DNA of 64,000 nt from Hufsiella arboris (lineage in GTDB: Bacteria; Bacteroidota; Bacteroidia; Sphingobacteriales; Sphingobacteriaceae), in NCBI RefSeq assembly GCF_009834875.1, contig NZ_WVHT01000005.1:124001-188000 (forward strand), read 5' to 3'. Below, piece by piece: positions 43,996-52,889 of this stretch. Positions within the stretch are counted from its first letter, which is position 1; the number at the start of each line of letters is the position of its first letter. The notes beneath the pieces were generated by a model, which searched no databases, was not told the origin of the DNA, and saw nothing but the letters and a program-made list of their open reading frames with translations. The position numbers were made by a program, and so were the translations under genes.

Positions 43996-45440
43996 TGAGA
44001 AAAAATTATATCTATAATTTACTCCTTTCTGTTTCTAATATACTTTTTCCTATACTATCCTTTCCATATGCCTCACATATACTCGGGCCGGAGGGCATCG
44101 GGAAAGTGCAGTTTGTAATATCTTTTGCTATGTATTTCGGAATGCTTGCAGCTCTCGGGATACCACTTTACGGAATTGCCAAAACGGCAACGAGCCGCGA
44201 TGACAAAGGAAGATTGTCCGTTGTATTTTCCGAGCTGCTTAGTTTATACTTCATAGCTTGCCTTGTTCTCTCAGTAGCCTACTTATTACTCATATATTTC
44301 GTTCCTTTTTTTAGAGCAGATCTGCAGATCTATCTTGCAGGAGGTATCGTATTATATCTTGGCTTCACAACTATTGACTGGTTCTATTCCGGGATAGAAG
44401 AATTCAGGCTTATTTCAATCAGGTCTGTTTTTATCAAAATGATATCGCTTGTCTTGCTGTTTTTATTTGTGAGACAATCCTCGGATTATTATAATTACCT
44501 GTATATCCTCGTTTTTTCCATGGTCGGCAATAATTTAATAAGCCTGTTGCTGGCGGGGCGGCATGTTAAGTTCACGTTATCCGGCCTGAATTTAAAACAG
44601 CATCTTAAACCATTGCTATATATTTTGGGTACAGGCCTGGCAGCAAGCATATATACCATTCTTGATACTGTGTTACTTGGATTTCTAGCGAATGAACGAT
44701 CTGTAGGCTTATATACTGCCGCCGTTAAATTAACCAAGATATCTATCCCGCTGATCGTTTCTTTTGGAACTATTTTAATCCCGCAGATATCAGCTGCATT
44801 CAGTAAAAATGACCGCCTTAAAGTCAATGACAAACTTGCGGAGTCATTCGATTTCCTGGCTTTAATTGCTGTGCCCGTCGCGACCGGACTTTTCCTGCTG
44901 GCCCCGGAGTTTATAGAGGTATTTTCCGGGGCAGCGTTCCGGGATGCGATTTTACCTATGCAAATACTTGCAATCGTGCCGTTTCTCGTAGGCCTGGGCC
45001 ATCTGCTATCTTTTCAAATGCTGGTGCCATTCGGTTTGGGCCGTCAAATGTTTTTTGCTTCGCTAGGCGGAGTATTATGCTGTCTTTTGCTTAATGTAAT
45101 ACTCGTTCCGACACTTAAAGAGGTGGGTGGCGCGATAGCTAACATAAGTTCCGAAGTGGTTGTAAACGTACTTTACTACCTCTATCTGAAAAAACATTTT
45201 AACTTCAGTTTTAAGACGAGTTTATTGTTTAAGGCGTTTTGCAGCTCATTGATTTTTATTCCCATTATTATTCTTATAAAACATTTTACGGGCAATGAAA
45301 TTATCATATTGCTTATATCAATATTATTATGCGTTGTTTCGTATTTCTCTTTGCAATTGATTGTGTTTAAAGATGAGCTTTTAGTTAAGACTTACCGGTC
45401 TTTATTATCAAAGGCAGGACTTGTTAGGTCTTCGTCATGA
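43995..45440 (+). CDS. Wzx-type polysaccharide flippase (system B)
   Basis: This encodes 481 residues with twelve to fourteen membrane segments. The family opening LLLSVSNILFPILSFPYASHILGPEGIGKVQF is the standard polysaccharide-synthesis (PST) pattern, and the middle holds GLAASIYTILDTVLLGFLANERSVGLYTAA. This is a more typical Wzx than the one at 27882-29237. It exports lipid-linked repeat units. It starts at the stop of the Wzi-like gene and overlaps the following GT2 gene by four bases. Confidence 0.92.
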   Translation: MRKNYIYNLLLSVSNILFPILSFPYASHILGPEGIGKVQFVISFAMYFGMLAALGIPLYGIAKTATSRDDKGRLSVVFSELLSLYFIACLVLSVAYLLLIYFVPFFRADLQIYLAGGIVLYLGFTTIDWFYSGIEEFRLISIRSVFIKMISLVLLFLFVRQSSDYYNYLYILVFSMVGNNLISLLLAGRHVKFTLSGLNLKQHLKPLLYILGTGLAASIYTILDTVLLGFLANERSVGLYTAAVKLTKISIPLIVSFGTILIPQISAAFSKNDRLKVNDKLAESFDFLALIAVPVATGLFLLAPEFIEVFSGAAFRDAILPMQILAIVPFLVGLGHLLSFQMLVPFGLGRQMFFASLGGVLCCLLLNVILVPTLKEVGGAIANISSEVVVNVLYYLYLKKHFNFSFKTSLLFKAFCSSLIFIPIIILIKHFTGNEIIILLISILLCVVSYFSLQLIVFKDELLVKTYRSLLSKAGLVRSSS

Positions 45441-46327
45441 ACGGTCATGGAGAAATATCGGTGGTAATGGCCACTTATAACGGAGAAAGATTTTTGGCTG
45501 AGCAATTACAATCAATTATAAGTCAAACTTTTCCGCCTGCAGAAATCATTATTTGTGATGATGGTTCAACCGATGGCACCGTTGCCATTTTAGAAGAATT
45601 TGCATTAAAATATAGTTTCATAAAAATATATAAGAACGAACGCACCCTTGGCGTAGTGGCTAATTTTAAAAAAGGCGTTTCTCTGACAAAGGAAAACACG
45701 TATATAGCCTTTGCCGACCAGGACGATATCTGGTTACCGGAGAAACTGGAGCACGGAATAAGAACCGGATTATTAACAGATAATGTGCCGGCAACCTGCT
45801 ACTCAGATCTGGAAGTAATAACAGAAAGTGGGGACTTCAGATACCGATCCTTTTGGGAGACCATGCTTTTGGATAAATACCAGCATACGTTTGATACCGT
45901 CCTGTTTAAAAATCCGATAGCAGGCTGCACGATGCTTATGAATCCGGAAATGAGAAGGTTCGTCGCTGATATTCCCGCCAAAGGTGTATTGCACGACGCA
46001 TGGCTTGGGCTTTGCGCTTTTACATTTGGCAATGTATACAAGATTGATGTGCCTTTGGTGCGATATCGCCAGCATGATAAAAATATTACTTTTCAGGCCG
46101 GGAAAAAGAAAGATCGAAGAGCGGTTCGGCTTATGAAAGAATTGACTGCGGCAATTAGAGGTGAAAATTTACTTAAAGATCAGATGCGCTTAGTCAAGGC
46201 CTTTTATGAACAGTACCAGGCAGAAATACCGCAACAAAAGAAGAACATGTTAAAGAGTTTTTTAAGCCTCGACAACAAGGGATATATGTGGCAAAAAATC
46301 GCTTTGCATATTGCGATAGGGAAATAA
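45437..46327 (+). CDS. GT2 glycosyltransferase, DQDDIW subgroup
   Basis: This encodes 296 residues. ISVVMATYNGERFLAEQLQSI, ICDDGSTDGTVAIL and FADQDDIWLPEKLEHG form the GT-A core. GCTMLMNPEMRRF, LHDAWLGLCAFTFG and VRYRQHDKN follow, as in the enzymes at 31758-32654 and 34723-35442. Its stop (46325-46327) directly abuts the stop of the opposing Wzz gene at 46328, with no base between. Donor unknown. Confidence 0.83.
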   Translation: MNGHGEISVVMATYNGERFLAEQLQSIISQTFPPAEIIICDDGSTDGTVAILEEFALKYSFIKIYKNERTLGVVANFKKGVSLTKENTYIAFADQDDIWLPEKLEHGIRTGLLTDNVPATCYSDLEVITESGDFRYRSFWETMLLDKYQHTFDTVLFKNPIAGCTMLMNPEMRRFVADIPAKGVLHDAWLGLCAFTFGNVYKIDVPLVRYRQHDKNITFQAGKKKDRRAVRLMKELTAAIRGENLLKDQMRLVKAFYEQYQAEIPQQKKNMLKSFLSLDNKGYMWQKIALHIAIGK

Positions 46328-47419
46328 TCAATTTTGATCCATTGATCTTTTTAACAAGGCTATTGAACAATAAAAGACAGCAAAAAGGAAGACGCCCAGC
46401 GCGATACCTTTACCATAGCCGAACCGATTTTTTTTGAGCGGCAATTCCGGTTCATCGACCATTTGAAAAGCCGGAGTTTCCTGCACAAGCATTGTTTTGC
46501 TTACTTCCAGGTTCTTAATTACTTCCGAGTAGATAGTTGAAAGAGTCACTTTATCCCGCTCCTGTAATTCGGAACTTACATTGGCGGTTGTATACGCTGG
46601 GTTAAGATCTAGCAGTGCTCCGGAAGCTGCGGAGGCTGAATATGTTTTCCTGTTCAGAAGCCGGGCGAGGCTGTCGGCCCTTTTCTGAAGTCCGTCCACA
46701 TTCTTTTTAAGCTTAGCTGTTTTATTGCTGATATAAAAATCAGCTGACGATTTCAACAACCTTTCGCAAAGTAGCTGAGATACACGCTCGTCACGAGTCG
46801 TAATATTAAGCTCAAAAAAAGTGAGTTTTTTATCAGGCTTGCTGATGGAAAGTTCTTTTTCTTTCACCTGTTTGACCATAACCTGAAGCAAACTGTCCTG
46901 AAGACGAGAATAGCCAGACTGATCAGCGGGAAAGGATAGTGACTTGCCAGCCAAATATTTTTCCTGCCATTTCTTTTTTAGCTTATATACTTCTGAGTAA
47001 CGATCAGCCAAAGTATAATCGGTTTTTTTTTCTTTATAAGGTGTCAGAAGAGATCCTTTGATCAGCTTTTCGCTTTTAACAAGTTCCAGGACATTGTCCC
47101 CTGCAAGTAAACCCGAGGTATTGCCAATACTTCCCATGTCAAATCCTAATGAGCCAGCCAGAGCGGAGACCATAGAGCCGCCGCTCATACCCTTAGGATC
47201 TTCGACCACAAAGGTAAGCCGGGCTGTATAGGTTACCGGCCACAGCCAGGAAGTTAAAGCGCCTGATAGTGCGCCGATGATTAGCGCGATTAAAATTTTG
47301 CTACGGTTTTTCCATAAATAAAGAGAATCCTCTCTCCGCCTCTTTATCGTCTCTTTCCAGGAAAAGTTGTCTTCTTCGGAATAAATATATGGGGGTGTTT
47401 TCGATTCGTTTTCAGCCAT
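46328..47419 (-). CDS. Wzz-type chain-length protein without kinase domain (system B)
   Basis: This encodes 363 residues. TM1 near residues 39-60 (ILIALIIGALSGALTSWLWP) and TM2 near residues 336-357 flank a periplasmic domain with VTYTARLTFVVEDPKG and TPAFQMVDEPELPLKKNRFGYGKG. It is paralogous to the protein at 19715-20800 (shared patterns GDNVLELVKSEKLIKGSLL and SISKPDKKLTFFE), and likewise lacks the autokinase. It ends one base before the SLBB gene stop region on the same strand, so the export pair is coupled as in system A but inverted on the chromosome. Confidence 0.9.
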   Translation of the reverse strand: MAENESKTPPYIYSEEDNFSWKETIKRRREDSLYLWKNRSKILIALIIGALSGALTSWLWPVTYTARLTFVVEDPKGMSGGSMVSALAGSLGFDMGSIGNTSGLLAGDNVLELVKSEKLIKGSLLTPYKEKKTDYTLADRYSEVYKLKKKWQEKYLAGKSLSFPADQSGYSRLQDSLLQVMVKQVKEKELSISKPDKKLTFFELNITTRDERVSQLLCERLLKSSADFYISNKTAKLKKNVDGLQKRADSLARLLNRKTYSASAASGALLDLNPAYTTANVSSELQERDKVTLSTIYSEVIKNLEVSKTMLVQETPAFQMVDEPELPLKKNRFGYGKGIALGVFLFAVFYCSIALLKRSMDQN

Positions 47420-49729
47420 TTATTTAGAAATTACTGCGATTAATCCGATCAACGCTGTTAAGGCAGTTGCGATACCTGAGACCTCACCGAAGCCAAGTTT
47501 AAACCGCAGGTCGGGAGACTTTTCGGGTACCATAATCTTACTTCCGGGAAGAACCTTCGGATAGTTATGAATAAAAAAGAGGAATGTGCTTACCGGTTTA
47601 CTGGTGCCATTGGGGTATTGTACATACGCATGTTTCAAACGTGCGTTTTCTTTAACACCGCCCGCCGCATTGATGTAATAGCTAAATGTTTTATACCTGA
47701 AACGTAGCATCTGAGGGTTGTTAACTGCCCCGCTAACTTCCACGAAATCTGTTTGACGTGGAATGACAACGCTGTCACCAGGCAGTAAAAGCATACCCGT
47801 TGCCCGGCTGTTTTTGTTGGTAAGATCGAGGTTTACCAAAATACCGTTGCGATACATTACAGCGTTTTCCAGTGATCCGGTCGGCGTTACGCCACCGGCG
47901 CGTTTAATCACGTCTATAGGCGTTTCATTACGGCGCTGGAGTGTATAGTCGCCAGGAAATAATACTTCGCCTTTAACCGCCACGTTTCCGATGGCATGAT
48001 AATTCACAGAGCGCGGCACATAGATATAATCCAAAGGCTCAAGACCAAAGGATTCGTTACCTGTGGTATGCAAACTTGAATCAACATCCAGTGATATGGA
48101 AGTTATAAGCTGGTTGGAGAAGACATCTCCTTTATTTTTAACTAACCTGGAGATTTCGACGTGATGACTTGCAGCATCGTTGGTAAAACCACCCGCCATT
48201 AAAATTATATCTGCGAGGCGCATTCCCCGCCGGAAAACAAATGTTCCGGGTGATCTGACGAAGCCGTCAATGGTTACGCTCATTTCATCCCGTAGATCCG
48301 CATTTGAAACGATGACCACGGAATCCTCTCGCATAAGCGTTACATCGTTATTTCCCGCCAAAACATCTTTAATGTTGAATGGTACCAGTTCTTTATCAAG
48401 ATTGGGTTTTGTACGCTTTACATAGCCATTGGTCAGAAATGCATCTTCCCGTACGCCGTCGGCTTTCTTGATAAGCTGCCCTACCGTCAAGTCCGGCGAC
48501 AATTCGTAAGTTCCCGGGCGATAAACAGCGCCTTCGAGTGTTACGCGGTTCGAATAGCGGTTTAATACGGGCTCGAAATATACGGAATCAGCATTTTTAG
48601 GAACATATCGGTCGTACAAACCGGAAGGCACATCACGTACGCTCCTTTCTTTATCGTTTACCTGGTAAACCTTCGCAGTAGCCTGGTAAGCCAGGTCGCT
48701 GAAACCGCCGGCATAGTTGATCAGGTCTTCCAGCGTTTCGGTGTCTTTCAGTTCATATAAGCCCGGCCTTTTTATTTCGCCGTCTATTGCGACACGCTTT
48801 TTATAAACCGGAATACGAATCACATCCTGGTCACTTAAATGAACGTTGCCTTCAAGAATTCCCTTTTGGAGGAATGAGTAAAGATCTACAGTTTTAATGA
48901 CCCGGTTCCCTCGGATTATTTCGATATTCCGAAGTGAACCCCGCTGATTAGGGCCACCCGAAAGATATAAAACATTAAATAAAGTTGAGACGGATGAGAC
49001 CGTATAGGTGCCTGGCTGTACTGCTTCCCCAACAATAATAACCCGTATGCTGCGTATGTTTCCAAGGTTAACAGTAAGTTTGGTTGCTCCTGAGTTTAAT
49101 CCAGGATAGACCTTTGCCATTTTAGAACGGATGATCGAAGTGGCCTTGTCTATAGTGTAACCATTCAAATAAACGATCCCGGCATAGGGAATCTGCAAAT
49201 TTCCGTCTGGAGAAATCTTTTTTGTAACGGTCGTTTCGTTCAGGCCGGTAAGCATAACAGTTACTTCGTCATCAGGGCCGAGCACATAACCGGCGGGAGT
49301 TGCTATCCGCACGTTCGGTTCAAACTTCAAGTTTGGATTGTTGAAAAAATCGTAGCCATACACCAAAGACTTCTTCCTGTTAAATTGTTGTGAAGCAGTT
49401 TTGATGGTGTCTCTCTTAAAAGTGTTTGAATCTGTTTTCGAAATGGAAGATTTGGCCGGCACTTTAGCTGATGTCTGAAGTTTTAAAAGCCGCTGTTTGA
49501 AAGCGTCGATCTCCGTAGCGGGAAGTCCTTTTTGCTGAAGGATCTGGGTCGCCTGTGCCTCTGACATGCCGGATGCTTCGAATTGTTTCCAAATTTGCAA
49601 AACCTGCTGATCGGATAACTGGCTTACTTTAACCTGTTGTATATTCTGTGAACTGAGCGTTTGAGAATAGCAGTTTGTCGTGATGAAGAAAAAGAAAATT
49701 AAACTATAACAGATAGATTTCAGGTGCAT
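47420..49729 (-). CDS. Wza-like polysaccharide export protein with six SLBB repeats (system B)
   Basis: This encodes 769 residues from the ATG at 49729. The frame is open to 49786, but a -7 element lies at 49757-49764, downstream of that longer start, and the signal peptide MHLKSICYSLIFFFFITTNC begins at 49729. A Poly_export domain (VLGPDDEVTVMLTG, SPDGNLQIPYAG) is followed by six SLBB-type units opening VGEAVQPG, DGEIKRPG, EGAVYRPG, DGFVRSPG, KGEVLFPG and SGAVNNP, and a C-terminal helix (GIATALTALIGLIAVISK). It is clearly a paralogue of the protein at 17157-19712, down to the N-terminal SDQQVLQIWKQ segment. It would form the outer-membrane channel of system B. Confidence 0.92.
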   Translation of the reverse strand: MHLKSICYSLIFFFFITTNCYSQTLSSQNIQQVKVSQLSDQQVLQIWKQFEASGMSEAQATQILQQKGLPATEIDAFKQRLLKLQTSAKVPAKSSISKTDSNTFKRDTIKTASQQFNRKKSLVYGYDFFNNPNLKFEPNVRIATPAGYVLGPDDEVTVMLTGLNETTVTKKISPDGNLQIPYAGIVYLNGYTIDKATSIIRSKMAKVYPGLNSGATKLTVNLGNIRSIRVIIVGEAVQPGTYTVSSVSTLFNVLYLSGGPNQRGSLRNIEIIRGNRVIKTVDLYSFLQKGILEGNVHLSDQDVIRIPVYKKRVAIDGEIKRPGLYELKDTETLEDLINYAGGFSDLAYQATAKVYQVNDKERSVRDVPSGLYDRYVPKNADSVYFEPVLNRYSNRVTLEGAVYRPGTYELSPDLTVGQLIKKADGVREDAFLTNGYVKRTKPNLDKELVPFNIKDVLAGNNDVTLMREDSVVIVSNADLRDEMSVTIDGFVRSPGTFVFRRGMRLADIILMAGGFTNDAASHHVEISRLVKNKGDVFSNQLITSISLDVDSSLHTTGNESFGLEPLDYIYVPRSVNYHAIGNVAVKGEVLFPGDYTLQRRNETPIDVIKRAGGVTPTGSLENAVMYRNGILVNLDLTNKNSRATGMLLLPGDSVVIPRQTDFVEVSGAVNNPQMLRFRYKTFSYYINAAGGVKENARLKHAYVQYPNGTSKPVSTFLFFIHNYPKVLPGSKIMVPEKSPDLRFKLGFGEVSGIATALTALIGLIAVISK

Positions 49730-49756
49730 GCGGTTGCTTTTAACAATTGTAGCGTG

Positions 49757-49764
49757 CAAATATA
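49757..49764 (-). promoter_or_regulatory. Candidate -7 element of the system B SLBB/Wzz operon
   Basis: Read on the minus strand, TATATTTG matches TAnnTTTG. A TTTG lies 23 bases upstream as a possible -33. The leader to the ATG at 49729 is about 20 bases, which decides the start of the SLBB gene. Confidence 0.5.
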
Positions 49765-49840
49765 ATTTATTCAGTTTGTAAACCATTCAAAGGCTAATTT
49801 ATGCTAAATAAGTAATAATTGCACAGGGGAAATTTGACGA

Positions 49841-51496
49841 TTACCAGCCATAGCTTATTCCAAGCTGAGCTTGTTTCGGAGTAGTGGTTACAGAGTTAAC
49901 GTAGTCTTTTTGCTTGTCAATAGTTATTGCAGCCCGTATATAAAGCTTATTGATCAATTCATAACTTACGACAGCATTAAAGCGATTAATATCTTTCTGA
50001 TGGTCAAATAAGAAGTCGGGTTGCGGCTCGGCAAAGTACTGCTGATCAAGAGTGCCGGGTCCGCCCTTACGGATCTTCTGGAAATAAAAAGATGTTTTTA
50101 GTTTGGCAACAGGGGTATAATTTGCTGACAGCGTAAACCTGTCGGCGTTATTTCCCATCCAGTCGCCCAGGGAATATGTTTCGCTGGTGTAGGTTTGCGC
50201 CGGTATGATGTTATCGTATACAAAAGGATTAATGCGGGTATATTCCACCCCTAATGTAAGATAGGAAAGCAGCACATCAGTTATTTTACCACCGATCGTA
50301 AATCCGAGCTGATTGCGGCTTTTGTTTTGATCTGTCACTGTCGACAATCTTATTTCATCGATAAACAGGGAGCCGTAAAGCTGGGTCTTAGGAATATTGT
50401 TGCGGGAGTTTATTCCAAAGAAGAATTGGCCGTTTGATCCTGCGTTGATGTTGTACCGGCTGACATATTGATCATACGCTTTAAAAAACATAATGGGAAT
50501 TAAATAGCCGATTTCTAACTGATCACTGTAAACGATGGATTCACCCATAAACAGGCTTAGGCCTTTCCATGGATAGAAACTCAATGTATGGCTCGCCATA
50601 AATTTTGGCACGAAGAATTCCCGCTCGTTTCCGTACACGCCGTTGCCTTTTGAGTAAAATTGTGCTGAATCGAGTACTCCGGATTGAAGCCATGCGTGGT
50701 GGTATTCGAACCCAAGCCACTTTAGAGGCCGGTAATCCAGGCGGATGAACGGATAAGCCGGGGCCTTGTCGGAAAGAACCACACGGCCGGTTTGCCCGTA
50801 ACCCCATAATAACTGGTCTTTTCCAATCGCGATGGAACCATTTTTCCAGCTATAGGAAACGTAGCCTCTCAGGTCCGAATAATTAATGCTTTTAGGATCC
50901 TCGAGATCGCCGGCCCGGACAATACCCGGTTCAGGTGTGAACTGTCGCAGACTATCGATTCCGGTACCATGTTCAGTGATATCACGGAAGTAAAACTGGA
51001 AGCCAAAATGTTTTCCCGCTTGTCCCCAAAAAGACAAGCCGTTGGATGTTCGAAAAATATTTTGCCCGCTACCCTGGATTGTACCAATTCCTAAAACCGG
51101 CTCGGCACGTAAAATGAAGCCATCCTTTTTTACGCCGAACACGCGCCATCTTTGGGCCTCGTCTTTTCTAAGAAATGTCAATGAATCTTTAAGATTCACA
51201 TTAAACTCGCTGTATTCCTTTCTGTAAAAGGTAAGTTCTTTTTGTTCCTTAGGAGTTAAGTCGTTTCTTTTTGCTTCAAGCGAATCCAGATGACGGCTAA
51301 TTTCCTTACGGGTGATCGGTTGTATCTGATCATCTAAAACAATCGTTCCTTTTTGCGCCTGGCGTGATAAAAAATTGTAGATTTCATTGTCGGTGTTTTC
51401 CCATACGGCCTGCGCGTGAACTCTGCTAACCGAAAGCGTAAGCAATAGAAAAATAACTATAATAAAAATTGAAGACGTACGAAGCTTAATAGGCAT
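49841..51496 (-). CDS. Wzi-like capsule assembly barrel protein
   Basis: This encodes 551 residues from the ATG at 51496, chosen because a clear signal peptide (MPIKLRTSSIFIIVIFLLLT, ending VHAQ) starts there; the frame extends to 51550. The N-terminal region has TRKEISRHLDSLEAKRNDLTPKEQKEL, a short helical section. The barrel part carries IAIGKDQLLWGYGQTGRV and VLSDKAPAYPFIRLDYRP, related to the Wzi signature, and ends in AQLGISYGW. It overlaps the upstream glycosyltransferase gene by 11 bases and is the last gene of that minus-strand operon. It probably acts in surface attachment or assembly of the system B polymer. Confidence 0.82.
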   Translation of the reverse strand: MPIKLRTSSIFIIVIFLLLTLSVSRVHAQAVWENTDNEIYNFLSRQAQKGTIVLDDQIQPITRKEISRHLDSLEAKRNDLTPKEQKELTFYRKEYSEFNVNLKDSLTFLRKDEAQRWRVFGVKKDGFILRAEPVLGIGTIQGSGQNIFRTSNGLSFWGQAGKHFGFQFYFRDITEHGTGIDSLRQFTPEPGIVRAGDLEDPKSINYSDLRGYVSYSWKNGSIAIGKDQLLWGYGQTGRVVLSDKAPAYPFIRLDYRPLKWLGFEYHHAWLQSGVLDSAQFYSKGNGVYGNEREFFVPKFMASHTLSFYPWKGLSLFMGESIVYSDQLEIGYLIPIMFFKAYDQYVSRYNINAGSNGQFFFGINSRNNIPKTQLYGSLFIDEIRLSTVTDQNKSRNQLGFTIGGKITDVLLSYLTLGVEYTRINPFVYDNIIPAQTYTSETYSLGDWMGNNADRFTLSANYTPVAKLKTSFYFQKIRKGGPGTLDQQYFAEPQPDFLFDHQKDINRFNAVVSYELINKLYIRAAITIDKQKDYVNSVTTTPKQAQLGISYGW

Positions 51497-52889
51497 TTTG
51501 GTCACCACGAAAGAAATTAATGACAGTTTGCAGAATGATTTGACAGTCAAGCCAAAAGGTCCAGCGATGAATATAGTAAAGATCGTAATCTACTCTTTTC
51601 TGCATTTCGGCGGGAGTTTTAGTTTCTCCTCTGCAGCCATTTACCTGGGCCATTCCAGTGATTCCAGGCTTGACCAGGTGGCGTTGAAGATACTTATCGA
51701 CATTGCGGATCGACTCGAGGTTTAAGGGCGTGGGGTGGGGCCGAGGACCAACTACCGACATATTTCCAGCCAATACATTCCAGAATTGCGGAAGCTCGTC
51801 CATGTTTGTCTGACGTAGTATTCTGCCAAACGGGGTCACTCTCGGATCATCTTTAGTGGCCTGAAGATAATTGCCGTTATGATCCTTCTCCGGGCTCCCT
51901 GTCATCATCGTGCGGAATTTGTAGCAAATAATCTTTTCATTGTTCAAGCCCCAGCGCTCCTGTTTAAAGAAAACCGGACCATTACTGGTCAGTTTAATCG
52001 CTAATGATATAAGGGGTAATAGCCACCAACCGAAGACCGCAAAAAACATCAGGGAAAATAGTATATCAAAAAAGCGCTTTACCAGCTGATTGCCCAACTT
52101 GTCCTGTGGTAAAGAACGAATGCTGATAACCGGCAGCAGCCCGATATTATTTACCTGGATATTGCTTGTTGTATAAAACTGGAGGTCGGGTATAATCCGG
52201 ATGCTTTTAGCATGATAATCACAGACTTCAACAGCCTGGGTGATCTGCTGATGCTCGGAATTAGGTAAGGCAATAACAACCTCATCAATAGTATTTTCTC
52301 GTAGAATGTTTTCCAAATCGTCCGTTTTTCCGAGATAGGAACACCCGTTGAGCTGTGTTTGTTTGTCGTCAATAAAGCCAATGCACCGGTAACCGTAATA
52401 ATTGAAACGGTTTATAGTTTCATAAAAATCGTATGCAGCAGGAGTAGAACCGACTAAAAGAATGTTTTTGAGTAGTTTACCCCGATAGATTATAAAGTGA
52501 GAAAATTTTCTGACCAGATATTTGAAAACTGAGACCAGGAAAAAAAGGAGAGAAATATAGAACGCCAGAAAGACATTGCTTAACAAAAATTTGTACCTGA
52601 AAAAAAATAGGAATGAGGTGAGAAGTATGGTGTGCAAAAAGACGGTCGAAGCGACATAGATTATTTCTTCTGAGAACTTCTTTGAACGTAAATCTGAATA
52701 AATTCTTGTGAATTGCGCAGAAGTGAACCAGGAAATAATCGAAAAGAAAACGAATATAAAGATGTAAGAGTGTCCCGCGTTTTCCTCCCATAACGGGAAA
52801 ATAGATTGTGCCAGAAAAAACGTTATAACAAGAACGGGAGCATCAATAAGATAGCGAAGAACACTGTATATGTAAAAAGGACGGTTCAT
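51486..52889 (-). CDS. WcaJ-type undecaprenyl-phosphate hexose-1-phosphate transferase
   Basis: This encodes 467 residues. Four N-terminal membrane helices (residues about 10-120) are followed by a CoA/nucleotide-binding-like domain (ILLVGSTPAAYDFYETINR, GFIDDKQTQLNGCSYLG). The C-terminal phosphoglycosyltransferase domain carries KRFFDILFSLMFFAVFGWW, GPVFFKQERWGLNNEKIICYKFRTM, RTNMDELPQFWNV as RQTNMDELPQFWNVLAGNMS, VGPRPHPTP and the ending HLVKPGITGMAQVNGCRGET. It loads a hexose-1-phosphate (glucose or galactose in relatives) on undecaprenyl phosphate and so starts the system B repeat unit. This is a second initiation route beside the WbpL-type enzyme at 38594-39571. Confidence 0.94.
   Translation of the reverse strand: MNRPFYIYSVLRYLIDAPVLVITFFLAQSIFPLWEENAGHSYIFIFVFFSIISWFTSAQFTRIYSDLRSKKFSEEIIYVASTVFLHTILLTSFLFFFRYKFLLSNVFLAFYISLLFFLVSVFKYLVRKFSHFIIYRGKLLKNILLVGSTPAAYDFYETINRFNYYGYRCIGFIDDKQTQLNGCSYLGKTDDLENILRENTIDEVVIALPNSEHQQITQAVEVCDYHAKSIRIIPDLQFYTTSNIQVNNIGLLPVISIRSLPQDKLGNQLVKRFFDILFSLMFFAVFGWWLLPLISLAIKLTSNGPVFFKQERWGLNNEKIICYKFRTMMTGSPEKDHNGNYLQATKDDPRVTPFGRILRQTNMDELPQFWNVLAGNMSVVGPRPHPTPLNLESIRNVDKYLQRHLVKPGITGMAQVNGCRGETKTPAEMQKRVDYDLYYIHRWTFWLDCQIILQTVINFFRGDQNAY

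Noticed and set aside
49730-49786. Longer start (ATG at 49786) for the system B SLBB gene
   Set aside because: A -7 promoter element at 49757-49764 would fall inside the coding region, and the signal peptide starts at 49729.
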